The notes under the pieces are model-generated. The model ran no database searches. It was not told where the DNA came from and saw only the letters and a list, made by a program, of their open reading frames with translations. Both the position numbers and the translations under genes were made by a program. This document shows, one piece after another, positions 31,601 to 41,529 of a stretch of 42,553 bases of DNA (the stretch's first letter is position 1; the number at the start of each line of letters is the position of its first letter). Source of the stretch: Basidiobolus ranarum (taxonomy: Eukaryota > Basidiobolomycota > Basidiobolomycetes > Basidiobolales). Where the stretch lies: assembly GCA_040143965.1 (NCBI GenBank), contig JASJQH010006909.1, forward strand, positions 1 through 42,553, in the 5' to 3' direction.

Positions 31601-33051
31601 CTGTCACGGAAATCTTGGACATCTTAACTAAAACTAATTCCAATGACTCTTCTTGGTATGAATTCGAAAACCATCCTGGAAAAATCCAACTGGCCTTCAA
31701 GTTCACACCAGTCAATGTTGATATCGACGAGGCGTTGAGTGTAACCAACAAGGGAGTTGTCGCCGTAAAGATCATTAAAGCCAATAATCTTAAAGCTGCG
31801 GACTCTTCCGGTTTAAGTGATCCATTTGTACGAGTAAAATTGAACGATGAAAAGGTTTTCAAGACGAAAACCATTAAAAAGAGTCTAAACCCGGAGTTTG
31901 ATGAAGAATTCAGTGCATCTTTGATGTCTCGTAATCAGGATGTATTCTTGTTCGAAATCTTTGATTGGAATCAATTCCAATCTCAAGAATTATTAGGCCG
32001 TGTGCAAGTAAATGCTAAAGACCTCGAACCATCAGTTGCCTACGTTAATGAATTTCCTCTTACCTCTGGTGAAGGCACTTTAACCCTTAGCTTCCTGTTC
32101 ACTCCCGAGCATGTTGGTAAGTTGATGTCTGACCGCAAAGGAACCATTGGTGGAACAATTGGTGGTGCAGCACTTGGCGGTGCAGCAACAGTGGTTGGGG
32201 GAACACTAGGAGCTGGTAAAACAGTTGTTGGTGGTACCTTAGGAGCAGGAAAGTTCGTAGTAGGTGGTACTTTGGGAGCTGGCAAATCTGTAGTAGGTGG
32301 CGCCAAGGGACTATTCGGTCTTGGTAAAAAGAAATCTGTCGATGGTACTGAGGCATCACCCAACCTTACCGAAAATACAGTCACCCCTGTCCCTATCGAC
32401 GCACCCGCTCCTGTTCCCGCTCCAGTGGTAGCCAGTGTCCCAATGGAAGCTGCTGCTGCTGGACCCGCCGCCATGAGTGATACTATTGATTCTAATGCCG
32501 AGGCAGAGAGTGATATTACTGGTGATAGTGGACCAGAAACCTTTGGAACTGAAGCTACCGGTCAGCCCGGAACCATCACTATCTTCGTACTAGAAGGTAG
32601 TAATTTACCCGCAGCAGACAGCAATGGTATGAGTGATCCTTACATTAAAATCCGATGGGGCAGAAAAGTAGTGCATAAAACCAAAATCATCAAGAAGACA
32701 CTGGCACCCATCTGGAATGAGAGCTTTACCATCCCAACCAATGGATCCCGTGTAAGACTACATTTCTCAGTTAAAGATCACAACCTTTTGCAAGACACTA
32801 CCCTAGGTGAATATGAATTAGATGTTTGGGATAGAATTCACCCCGCCAGCAATGTCATGTCAGATGAGTTCCTAGCACCTCTAGCCAATGCTGAGAAGGG
32901 ACAGATCAAGCTACGTATTGAATTCACCCCAGATGGAGGTAGCAACCCAGTTGGCCAAGGCGATAACTCTGCTCCTAGTAGTGAATATGGCGACGTGAGC
33001 TCCAAGAAATTTGGCTTTAGCTCATTTAGGAAGAAAAATTTTAGCGGATAG
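28630..33051 (+). CDS. Tricalbin (extended-synaptotagmin-like ER-plasma membrane tether)
   Basis: Intronless 1473-aa lipid-transfer tether of the tricalbin/E-Syt family. Order: disordered acidic N-terminus (1-170), a hydrophobic hairpin for ER insertion (about 178-215; ITVLILGGFLVSRLYFGFGW), an SMP lipid-binding module (about 240-440), then six C2 domains starting near residues 458, 600, 731, 907, 1041 and 1313. C2 number 3 keeps the Ca2+-binding acidic set (KADPYI and VYDWDKFGKD); numbers 1, 5 and 6 keep the first loop (SDPY/F) but alter the second; numbers 2 and 4 lack it. Between C2 5 and 6 lies a Gly-rich segment (about 1172-1240) with tandem VVGGTLGAGK decapeptides. It should tether cortical ER to the plasma membrane and move glycerolipids between them. 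Confidence 0.95.
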   Translation: MSNEAGYESNQPVQSIPSVATTDPVERDLPNLPTNEPNQPNGEPEISTEQRVADAHIEADKVMSDSKAPVHSFNPNDTPEEKAKKAREAPGVADVTANNPLLDGPQAKTIISDATLPSGNGKTSESEGAVKAAEKSKPAKETAAEVKAKPKKDLPPPILGWRESNDDFMKKYAGQEWQNYIAITVLILGGFLVSRLYFGFGWCLIVIAFGTQYYANSVQRHRRNVRDDITRQLAVNRLFNDSESTEWLNSFVSKFWLIYEPVLSAMVVEIGDGVLAENTPGFLDSLRLSHFTLGTKAPRVDSVKTINNNNGEKIEMEWEFSFTPNDTMDMTKRELETKTNPKICLEIRVGKGIVGAGMPILVEDFAFKGRMRIGIYLMSTFPHVKTVDVSFMEPPVIDYVLKPLGGETFGFDIAHIPGLQTFIRDQTNAVLGPMMYAPNVFTLDVEQIMSGVDMEAAVGVLKITIRSARNLKNVELIGMSDPYVILQCNNRAELARTSVKYNTLNPVWDETYYVLLHNISDNLSLEIFDKEDVQKDRSLGTATFDLSTLNDTPEQTDILGKVIREGGKESGELLYDLAYYPVIPPVKNEDGTESPVESNSGILKVFIHQAKDLSSTCDAYGTVKLNGNAILKTQVIKKKNNPLWEKNVEMFISDKKNAIFEVDVMDERGFVADPVIGKFTTTLDEALNRDGQNPWYSLDGSAGKVRMTFVWRPVVIKGGVLSAGRLAPPIGVVRLDLISGLKLKNTDLLGKADPYIIVSVANKQKARTEYIEDSVDPTWNETHFIGVRNPREIFVIEVYDWDKFGKDSLIGSTSLNISELLGPQIAEGQFGEGPVKQYQQPIKFESKERGTVCFNAHFYPTNPITTPQEEHAEGVKEITELEAAEGSVVEKPEEKPAEPIDYTQFSTGLLSVLIGSTKETKKQLDSCFAEVLINNNEYNIVHRTEVKKKVTDPIFNEECEAFVQEALFTKISVLIRQHNDSRTEIARVTLPVTEILDILTKTNSNDSSWYEFENHPGKIQLAFKFTPVNVDIDEALSVTNKGVVAVKIIKANNLKAADSSGLSDPFVRVKLNDEKVFKTKTIKKSLNPEFDEEFSASLMSRNQDVFLFEIFDWNQFQSQELLGRVQVNAKDLEPSVAYVNEFPLTSGEGTLTLSFLFTPEHVGKLMSDRKGTIGGTIGGAALGGAATVVGGTLGAGKTVVGGTLGAGKFVVGGTLGAGKSVVGGAKGLFGLGKKKSVDGTEASPNLTENTVTPVPIDAPAPVPAPVVASVPMEAAAAGPAAMSDTIDSNAEAESDITGDSGPETFGTEATGQPGTITIFVLEGSNLPAADSNGMSDPYIKIRWGRKVVHKTKIIKKTLAPIWNESFTIPTNGSRVRLHFSVKDHNLLQDTTLGEYELDVWDRIHPASNVMSDEFLAPLANAEKGQIKLRIEFTPDGGSNPVGQGDNSAPSSEYGDVSSKKFGFSSFRKKNFSG

Positions 33052-33390
33052 ATTAAGTAGTATAGTTTGATCTGTTGAAATAATTTATATATATTTATCA
33101 AGGTTTTGTAGTTTTTAGTTATAAAGTTAGCACAGATCATTTATTTATGAAACACCAATAAAGCTGTAATCCTAAAGCCCTAGTCTTTTCTAAACACTTT
33201 TGAATGCACATCGATCATCCAGTGAATCAATAAAAATTTCAGACAAATCAATGCCATAGTAATCTTGGGGGTAGTGACAGGACAGGTATTAATATTCAAG
33301 GGAAAAAATTTCTATTTTCCATTTGACTCAGTTAACGAACAAAGTTTGTTTGCTTTCCCTGTACAAGCTACCCCTTTTGCTTCCATTATC
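33052..33390. other. Tricalbin 3' region and bL27m promoter
   Basis: About 340 bases. AATAAA occurs at about 33158 and 33228 as possible polyadenylation signals of tricalbin. No further feature seen. Confidence 0.5.
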
Positions 33391-34082
33391 ATGTCAAACT
33401 TTTTATTGAATACTGTTCGTAGCTCTATTAGCACTGTGTCTAATATTTCGAGAGGCTTGAACCCTGGCTTCGGTGGTATCATTGGTAATATACTCGTTTA
33501 CTAGTTTCCAAGGCGACTTTTAGGTGTAACCTGTTGAAAATTTAGGTGGTATTCAAGTCAGATGGGCTACCAAGAGATCCGGAGGTTCTTCTAGAAACGG
33601 TCGTGATTCCGCTGGTAGAAGATTAGGTGTTAAGAAATATGGTGGTTAGTAAATTTAACCTATTTAGTTTCTATGTATTCAAATGACCAACGAATATTGT
33701 TAACTCTTTAGGAGAATTTGTTATTCCTGGTAACATTCTTGTAAGACAACGCGGTACCAAATTTCACCCTGGTTTAAATGTATTTATCTCTATTTCTTTT
33801 CGTTCACCACCCACTATTTTTTCTAACCTTAGTTTGATATAGGTTGGTATTGGTAAAGATCATACTCTTTTTGCCTTGAAACCTGGATATGTTCAATTTT
33901 ATGTGGATGAAAAGAGAGCTGATCGTAAATATATGGGTATCACCTTTGATCGTAATGATAAACTTCCTTATCATAAAGACGAACCAAGCAAAAGATTGTT
34001 TGATTTGGTGGATTTGACTAGCATTAAAAAGGCTAAACTTGAAAGTCAACGCGAAGTTCGTGATTCTGGAGTCACTTTGTAA
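33391..34082 (+). CDS. Mitochondrial large-subunit ribosomal protein bL27m
   Basis: Mitochondrial homologue of bacterial L27, near the peptidyl-transferase centre (yeast Mrp7). 166 aa in four exons: 33391-33484, 33546-33644, 33712-33779, 33843-34082 (sum 501). The N-terminus is a presequence ([20 protein letters not shown]). The L27 core begins at [16 protein letters not shown] and continues with [30 protein letters not shown] and [17 protein letters not shown] further 45 residues at the C-terminus (after YMGI) are a mitochondrial-type extension, shorter than in yeast. The ATG at 33391 is chosen over 33265 because the presequence starts there. It lies 340 bases downstream of tricalbin in tandem. 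Confidence 0.95.
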
Positions 34083-34372
34083 AGACCAGTAACAAACACC
34101 TACATTCCATTAAAATCATTTGCTAGCATTCTTTACATAAAATTGGATCGATTAGAAGTGATGTACCCTTATTATGTATCCTCATCCTCACCCTTAAACT
34201 AGCGTTGTGTTAAATCAAGCTATAAATTTCAAAAAGATGATTTATTAATTTTCTAATAGTACAACCATGAGTAGGTGAGAAAGCGGATGAGAAAACGGGG
34301 GAGAAAATGTACAAGTCAGTAGGGCTCAAAATGCTAGATGTACAATTAGATTGAAGTTGTATAAACTAGTGC

Positions 34373-36645
34373 TTATATATAGTGATTGTTGTGGTGAGGA
34401 AACCAAGTTTCTATTAGAGTATCAACTGCTACTGGATGCTCGTTATTTATGAAATAGCTTACATCGGTTAGTAGTAGATCTTGAATGCTCATACGATTGT
34501 TGGGTGGAAAGCACTTGTTTGTAGAAATGTTGTTCTCGGAGACATACGATAAAGGTGGAGCTGGATAATTAAAAGTAGGTTGATAATCTTCCTGAAGACT
34601 ATATACGGGTGCCTCTTGTGTCCACGACTCGAACTTCGTGTCTAGACCATAGGAGTCGAAAGTCCCTCCTATTGTTGAGGCTGGATGTGCGTTTTCCCCT
34701 TGTTCATTAACAAGCTGTTGAATTGCTGCAACTATTTCATCCTGAGTAGGCACTCCATCGTATTCTGTCTGTGTATAATGTTGGTCAGCGAAGGGTTGGT
34801 TCTCCATGCAGTTTGTGTTTTGAAGAACAGGTTGATCTTGATATGTGTAATCAAATTGACCTTGTAATTGATCCACCCACTGGGAATTATCATAAAAGGC
34901 GAATTGTTCCGGGTGGAAGACTTGTTCGTATTCGATATTATTTTGAAAAGATTCCTTAACAACATTGGGTTGATATTGGGGAACGAAATTGACTTGAAAA
35001 TCTTCGGATTTTCTTTCGTTTCGATAATCCGGAAATTGAGAGGCACCTTCGACCTCTTGGATGACATTGTACTGTTGTACCATCTGACTACACGAGTTCG
35101 TATTTTCACTAGTATTAGGATACATGGAATCACTCTCCGAAATAGTTTGGAGTGAAACGTAGCCTTCATCGCTTGGGTAAGAATGATCAGATTCTTCATT
35201 AGAGTTGTTATCATCTGGATAGACATCTTCTGAGCAACTTATTAGCGAGGATTCTGTCGGGCATTCAGGTGTGTTGACGGAGACTTTACGAGTCACTGAG
35301 TCAAGTAAAGCGTCGAGTTCCATGTAGCTATTATGATCAGAAGCATATCGCGAATGAATGGAGGATTGTACATGCTAATCAAGATTATCATTAGAAACCC
35401 AATTTCTCCAACAAATTTTATGTGTGTACTTACCTCCTCTAAATCATCAAACTTGGCTTGACAATTCTCACAATATCCGGGTTTCTTGGGGATTACAACC
35501 ATGGGGTTGGATTTCGAAGTACTGACACTGGACGAGCAAGAAGCTGGCATCCGTACTTGTGCACTGCCAGGAATATTGCGATTCAATAACTTGTTTCGTG
35601 CTTGGGAAGTTTTCGGAGATCCAAGATCATCATCGTATTTAATAAATGGACACTTTCCCTCAGTGTTACGATACAACTTTGGCCAGGGTGTGGTTCCACT
35701 TTCATTGCCAGCTAGATATTCCCGTACAGCTATAGGTTTGTGAGTCTTTGTGGTGTCTTCCACCAACAAGTATATCTGTCTGAGATAATGGACATGTGTA
35801 GAGCTGTGCGGACTAATCCCGAAAACCTTTTCATCGCGTAGCACATCGTCTAAGGGCTTTGATGAGAGGTTGCTCATAGGAGACTTTAGAAGATGCCGAA
35901 GAATATTGAAAAGCTCTAGAAATGGATTAGTTTAGGTAATGTTGAAATTATATCACTATAAAAGGACACTTACTTTGTGTTGTCCACACTTTGATTCCCC
36001 ATTTGCCTGCATTTTGGGCCAGCTTAGATGCGGTGGCTGTTTTGGAAGTCTAGTGATATCGAAGTTGGTTGGAAATGTATTCATTTGATACGTTCAAGTA
36101 GATGCTATATTCTTACCTTTGATGAAGGAGAGGAGAAAGACATGGCTCGAGACGGTTTACCAGCACCGATGAGCTTGGAGTCCCCGGATTTATTTTGGCA
36201 GATAATCAAATGAGTGACTTTAGAGGAAAAGAACGGCTCAATTTTCTACATATTGAATGGTTAGTTTCCAAGGTGATATATTAACATAGTTGTGATTTTC
36301 ACTAACCCCTCCAAGTCGTTGAATCTGATATCTCATATCCTGTATTACGTTTTCTTCTATTTCATCAAAGTAAAATAGAAAGGTAGGGAAGGCTTTGCGA
36401 TAAGCCTTTGCCCAAACAGCAACATCAACTGAGTTCGCTTTGGGAGTGACCAAGGGCTTTTTGGGAACAGCAGTTTTTATACGTTTTGGAGTGAAAGAGT
36501 CTCGACTGTACTGTGATGGCTCAGTATGAATGTCCGAGAAAGTTTCTAATCCTCTCTTCTTGGAATTACGGGAGTTACCATTTGCTGATGGTACTACTTT
36601 CGTCTGTGAGTTTTCAGCGTGTAAAAGAAGAGTGGACCTACCCAT
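34373..36645 (-). CDS. DBF4: Dbf4/Dfp1-type regulatory subunit of Cdc7 kinase
   Basis: Activator of Cdc7 (DDK), which fires replication origins by phosphorylating MCM. 675 aa in five exons (minus): 36645-36307, 36245-36117, 36049-35974, 35915-35434, 35374-34373 (sum 2028). Motif N, a BRCT-like fold, spans FLFYFDEIEENV...IQRLGGKIEPFFSSKVTHLI (about residues 80-135). Motif M is at IYLLVEDTTKTHKPIAVREY (about 229-248). Motif C is the CCHH zinc finger PGYCENCQAKFDDLEE then HVQSSIH (Cys330, Cys333, His343, His349), split by the last intron. The C-terminal half is acidic, Gln/Asn-rich and probably disordered. A Lys/Arg-rich stretch near residues 45-60 may be nuclear localisation. It diverges from the SIW14-like gene, with two MCB-like sites in between. 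Confidence 0.92.
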
Positions 36646-36756
36646 TTAACCAAACAAAATACTCAAATAGCTATTAATTCCTAGGAATATTTCTGTGCCT
36701 TTTCCTTCACTTTTAAGAAACCTTAGTAACAACAGCAGGGGACTTGGTTTTGTATG

Positions 36757-36762
36757 TCGCGT
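36757..36762. promoter_or_regulatory. MCB-like TCGCGT upstream of DBF4
   Basis: Reverse complement of ACGCGA, 112 bases before the DBF4 ATG. Candidate MBF-type G1/S element by match and by gene function. Confidence 0.4.
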
Positions 36763-36955
36763 TTACACGAGATTCCCTTTTTTTCCAGTCCACATTTGCT
36801 ACATGTTCTCTAAAATAACTAGAGATGAACCAATCAGTTACCTCATATGTGATCTACCTTCGATTATCCTCTATTTTAGTGAGATTTTTACTGAATTTAG
36901 CAAGAAATGTCCTCTTTGAGTGAATTGGATCATACCACGTACCAAGAATAGAAAA

Positions 36956-36961
36956 ACGCGA
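36956..36961. promoter_or_regulatory. MCB-like ACGCGA between DBF4 and Siw14-like gene
   Basis: Second WCGCGW site in this intergenic region, 311 bases before DBF4 and 193 bases before the Siw14-like ATG. Could serve either gene or neither. Confidence 0.3.
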
Positions 36962-37153
36962 CCCAACGAAATTAAAGGTATGTGATGCACGCATTTAAGC
37001 CGTATTTAAACAATTTAAGTTAGTTTAGACTCAAGCGACTAATCAAACCAACATTCAGAGAATCACCTAAATTCTTAATTTTCTTGTTTCAATGAATACT
37101 CCATTAATTACGCAAGAAGGGAAGGTCCTGTCTGGACTTTAATATTATCACTC

Positions 37154-38057
<904 letters not shown>

Positions 38058-38660
38058 AGCGTAATTGAGTAATTAATGGATTAACTCTAATCCCCGCCAT
38101 CGTCCTAAGCATTCTTTCGCTCTCGCTTGTTGTTTGTAAATGACCATCAACAGATCCTTTGTACCTTTAATCACTTATAAACGCATTGTATGGTTAAGAA
38201 TTCGCATATTTATTCGATTTAATGGATTCTGTTTTACCATGGATCTATCACTATTCGCTTTATACAGTTGCTGAGTGTAAGGAGGGGGAGGGGAAGGAGG
38301 AGGAGGAGGAAGAGGAGGAAATAAATGTGATCATCACCATTCATGTCCAATTTTTACAGATAGCATTCTTCGACGGATGTTACTTTACTTCGCAGGTTAC
38401 TTTTGATAGCTGATTCGAAGAACCTCCACTCTCTAGTAATATATCACATCCTATAGACATTAGAAAGCAAAGACTAGGAACGTATTTCCTCAAGTGGAAA
38501 GGTAACTCTCTGGTGATTGTTACTACTGGTTAGTTTCATTGCTAACCCTTCCACCACCACCGATTCAATTAAGTTCACTTATTTCGAGGGGAAACAATTA
38601 CATAAGGTGGAGGGAAATATGAACGTGGGTTGATTAAATTAAAAATTAACATGAAACCAT
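38058..38660. other. Convergent 3' region with a purine tract
   Basis: About 600 bases between the Siw14-like stop and the stop of the small acidic protein on the other strand. It contains a GGAGGGG/GAGGAGGA purine tract at 38278-38322. No coding signal beyond the short frame 38222-38413, which is low complexity. Confidence 0.5.
38278..38322 (+). repeat. Purine (GGA/GAG) tract
   Basis: About 45 bases of almost pure A and G with GAG/GGA repeats. Such tracts can form triplex or quadruplex structures, but no function can be read here. Confidence 0.8.
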
Positions 38661-39025
38661 TTATCGCACTGTGGGTAATGGTAATGGTAATGGCAATGTT
38701 AACGGTGGTGGTAGCGGAAATGAATCAATTAATGCCTCCCAAGATAACTCTTGATCACACTCATAATCAGTCGATATGACTGGGTTGGGCTCATCGAATT
38801 CCTGGGAGGGTCGGAAGTTAGAGTCCGGCGGTGAGCCTAGCTCCTCATCAGAGCTTGGTGAACTGTCGAGTGCTAACTCAGTTTCACTAGAAAAGGAGTC
38901 ATCGGTATCAAAGGTAGGGGCTGCTGACAAATCAGGATAATAATTGAAAGATTCTACAAACAAAAAGGCTGTTAGAATGTTAGTGTGGCAACAACTACCA
39001 GCATCCACTTACCATGTGAATCCAT
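38661..39025 (-). CDS. Small acidic proline-tailed protein, unrecognised
   Basis: Candidate 101-aa protein in two exons: 39025-39013 (ATG plus 10 bases) and 38953-38661, joined across a GTAAGT...TTTGTAG intron in phase 1 (MDSHE-SFNYYPDL). It is rich in Ser, Asp and Glu (residues 20-60), carries a short hydrophobic-acidic motif SWEALIDSFP and ends in a Leu-Pro repeat (LPLPLPLP) that comes from a GGTAAT-type hexamer repeat in the DNA. The acidic, aromatic-poor make-up with one amphipathic motif is like a transcriptional activation domain or a short binding peptide. No family is recognised. The good splice signals favour a real gene, but the short size leaves doubt. Confidence 0.45.
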
Positions 39026-39176
39026 CGAAAGAAATGAATGATTGTTGTTCTGGAAAGTGACTAAAAACCCCAGGGTTATTATAATGATTATAATGATGAA
39101 GGATCAAGGGAGATATGCATCAATGTACCATTATCGAAAAGAACACTTTTATCCACCGTTCGATTGCTAGATTTCG

Positions 39177-40197
39177 TCAACAAGTGCACTGTAAAGGATG
39201 GTAAGTTTCAATCAACTCGAGTAATTCTCTCAGGTTGCAGTCCATACCATGTCTAAGAGAACGGATTGTACGATTCTTGAATCCCTCCATTTGCTTTGAT
39301 TTCAACGACCGTGTTTCTGTCGCTCTATCGAATGAGGTGAATTCCCTTCGAGAGCCTTCTGCTATACAGTCTTTCCACCTGTATAAATATATACATGGGT
39401 TAATTAAAGGTCTACTTGAGTCGGAGTTGTGCTATTACCAATTTTGTAAAACATCAGATCCAGTCTGAATCAGTACACTAGAGCTCCCTTTTGATAGGAC
39501 TATGATGAAGTGACGTCCTTTATACTCAGACATGGTTCCAATTTGTACCTCATCCAATGGGACTTGTCCTAAAAGCTAAATAATCCAAACAAAATAAGTC
39601 TGCATCCCTGGAATCAATAACAATAAACAAGTCGGTTTCACCTTGTGATGGCGTTCAAAGCTAGTGTCAGAAGGTAAATCGTAGAACCTGAGTGTTGTAT
39701 TAGTTAAAACTGCCAGTGCTTTGACCCAACCGTTACCAAGGAATTTCAAGTCACCACGAAGTTTACGGTTGGGACGTTGAATAAGTGAGGTGACGTTTGG
39801 TTTATCTTTGTAATAAACAAAACCAACTTTAGAGAAGGTTGCTTCAAAGGTGGCTCCATGACTATATAAAAACGTCCCAATATCCAAAGGTTTTTCAAAT
39901 TTAAAGTCCTCCGTGATGGCTGGCTTATGAGTATCGCAAGCGTATGAAACGTGTAGTGGAGTTAGAAAATGCATTCCACAGCCTGTACATTTCATGGCTT
40001 TGAATGGTTGGGGTCCTACGAACATGTTCTGCCCACATCTTACACAAGTGACTATTTTGGATTAGTATAAAGTGGAGTGAAATATGGCTCTCAAGTAGGG
40101 TACCTTTGGAGGCTCCGATAAATTGTGCATGAAAGGTAGTTAGTTCTTGTTGCTCTTTTTCCAAGAAAGATACTTTAAGCCATGATAAATTGGCCAT
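39177..40197 (-). CDS. C1-like zinc finger plus PH domain protein
   Basis: 280-aa protein in four exons (minus): 40197-40104, 40051-39642, 39575-39439, 39378-39177 (sum 843). Residues 20-60 hold a Cys/His cluster (CVRC, CTGC and then HVSYAC with a preceding FHAQF) similar to an atypical C1/zinc finger. Residues about 115-235 form a PH domain: RGDLKFLGNGWVKALAVL, TLRFYDLPSD, HFIIVLSKGSS, closing with the invariant Trp of the C-terminal helix in VLQNWWKDCI. It should bind phosphoinositide membranes, perhaps with a Rho/Ras partner, but no catalytic domain is present. Start 40197 (MANLSWLKV) is preferred to 40263 because the added 22 residues look non-coding. I cannot name the family. The stop codon lies only 151 bases upstream of the next gene in the same direction. 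Confidence 0.75.
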
Positions 40198-41155
40198 GAT
40201 AAGGTGGTAAATTGATGGGTTAGAGAATTCAGTATTTGTAATAGATCCAAGTCTCCATTCCATATTTCAATTTAGTGCTTATATAAGGATAAACGGAATA
40301 GGGGTTCATTCAACGGAGTGAATCTTCCAAAAAGGAAGGTGGAGTACTCAACATTTCTGGTCATTAATATTACTAGAACCGGTTGAGGTTGTGCATGTTA
40401 TGAAGCAATGTTTACCTCTTAACTCTGCTAAACTACACTCGGCCAGACATAAATTAATGTTATTGATTTCAAGAAATAGGAGTTGTTCAGTCAAACAAAG
40501 AAGTCGCTATAGTCATGTACTGGCGGTTTAACGAACTCAGGTCAAGCCACTTCTCCGATAACAACGGAGTCCAAGCCACTTCAATAACAACGGAATTCCT
40601 GGATTCTTATCAAGAAAACAAACCAGTAATTTTGCCAATGAGTGAGAGGTTTTCCGTATTTCAAAAGATTGTCGTAAAGAGCTGAATGCACACATACCCC
40701 ACTGAATTACTATATGCGGTTTGAAGACTTCTTTACCTTAAGTGCCTATACAGACTGCTCTTATATAATAGAATACTACTTATCTTTCATCCACACGTCA
40801 AAGCGATTGATTAAATGCACACATGTTATTTGGTTGTGGGGAATTGCTATCGAGGTGTGGGGAAATACATATTGACATGCTGTGAATGCGGTTTGCGAAT
40901 TGATTTTTCTGACTGAATGCCTTTCTATTGGCTTAAAAGTTAATTTGACCTTATTGATGGCGTAAGTTAATGTACTGTCACTTGAGGCTCTAATCACTCT
41001 GTACAGCAAAACTGCTAACTTATTTTCTGATAATGATGAGACTACTTGCTGAGTAAATATATATATATATTTGACAAACGTTTAATGCTATGAATAGGTA
41101 GCCGTTCAGACAAAGAGGGGAGGGAGGCAGGGGGGGGTGAAAGATGGTGCGGTGC
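40198..41155. other. Intergenic upstream of the C1-PH gene
   Basis: About 960 bases with no convincing coding signal. The open frame 40776-41009 (-) has no recognisable motif. A TATATATATATAT run is at 41057-41070 and a G-rich tract is at 41116-41141. Confidence 0.5.
41116..41141 (+). repeat. G-rich tract
   Basis: Runs of four, three and eight G on the plus strand (GAGGGGAGGGAGGCAGG then a longer G run), just downstream of the Coa6-like stop codon on the opposite strand. Potential G-quadruplex; on the transcript strand it would be C-rich. Confidence 0.7.
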
Positions 41156-41529
41156 CTATTTGAATTTAGGATTGTTCATTAGAGTTTTGTATTCGTTGAT
41201 CTTAGCTTCCTGTACGCGAAGGCGGCTGAAATGGTCGAACTAGAATGAGGAAGGTAGTAAAAAAGTCCAGTTAGAATCATTTTCAAGTTCAATAAAGGCT
41301 TCTGTTTACATACCCAACTCAGAGGACATGCCTCTTTGAAGTCCTTTTCTTTACGAACAAGGGACTCGTCTTGAGCCACTTGAGCATCCAAAGGATCTAT
41401 GATAGACTTCTCGTCAAGAGCTTCGAAGAATTTATCACGAGCTGCCCAGCATTTCTTTCGTGCTGCACGGTCTAATGGCTTATATGAAGATTGGTGGTCG
41501 GTCGTTTCAACTTGGTTGCTCATGTTCAC
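41156..41529 (-). CDS. COA6: Coa6-like cytochrome c oxidase assembly factor
   Basis: Mitochondrial intermembrane-space factor for copper delivery to Cox2 (COX6B/CHCH superfamily). 99 aa (97 from the ATG at 41523) in two exons: 41529-41314 and 41239-41156; intron GTATGT...TCTAG, 74 bases. The core RKKCWAARDKFFEALDE...FKEACPLSWFDHFSRLR aligns throughout with human CWGARDEYWKCLDE...FESSCPQQWIKYFDKRR. The family has two CX9-10C pairs making two disulfides; here only the outer cysteines (Cys27, Cys69) remain, and both inner positions are replaced (Ala and Leu). No cleavable presequence is visible, as expected for a Mia40-imported protein. Length is similar to yeast Coa6 (about 105). Confidence 0.88.

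Larger units (their letters stand above)
36646..37153. promoter_or_regulatory. Shared upstream region of DBF4 and the Siw14-like gene
   Basis: 508 bases between divergent start codons. Two WCGCGW sites are present, TCGCGT at 36757-36762 and ACGCGA at 36956-36961, at 112 and 311 bases upstream of the DBF4 ATG. An open frame at 36695-36919 (+) is not gene-like. Confidence 0.55.

Noticed and set aside
32040-32474. 144-aa Pro/Ala-rich minus-strand frame
   Set aside because: Antisense of the Gly-rich tricalbin linker; its low complexity is explained by the sense repeat.
34732-35226. 164-aa minus-strand frame overlapping Dbf4
   Set aside because: Out-of-frame shadow of the Dbf4 last exon; the in-frame sequence continues the zinc-finger exon correctly.
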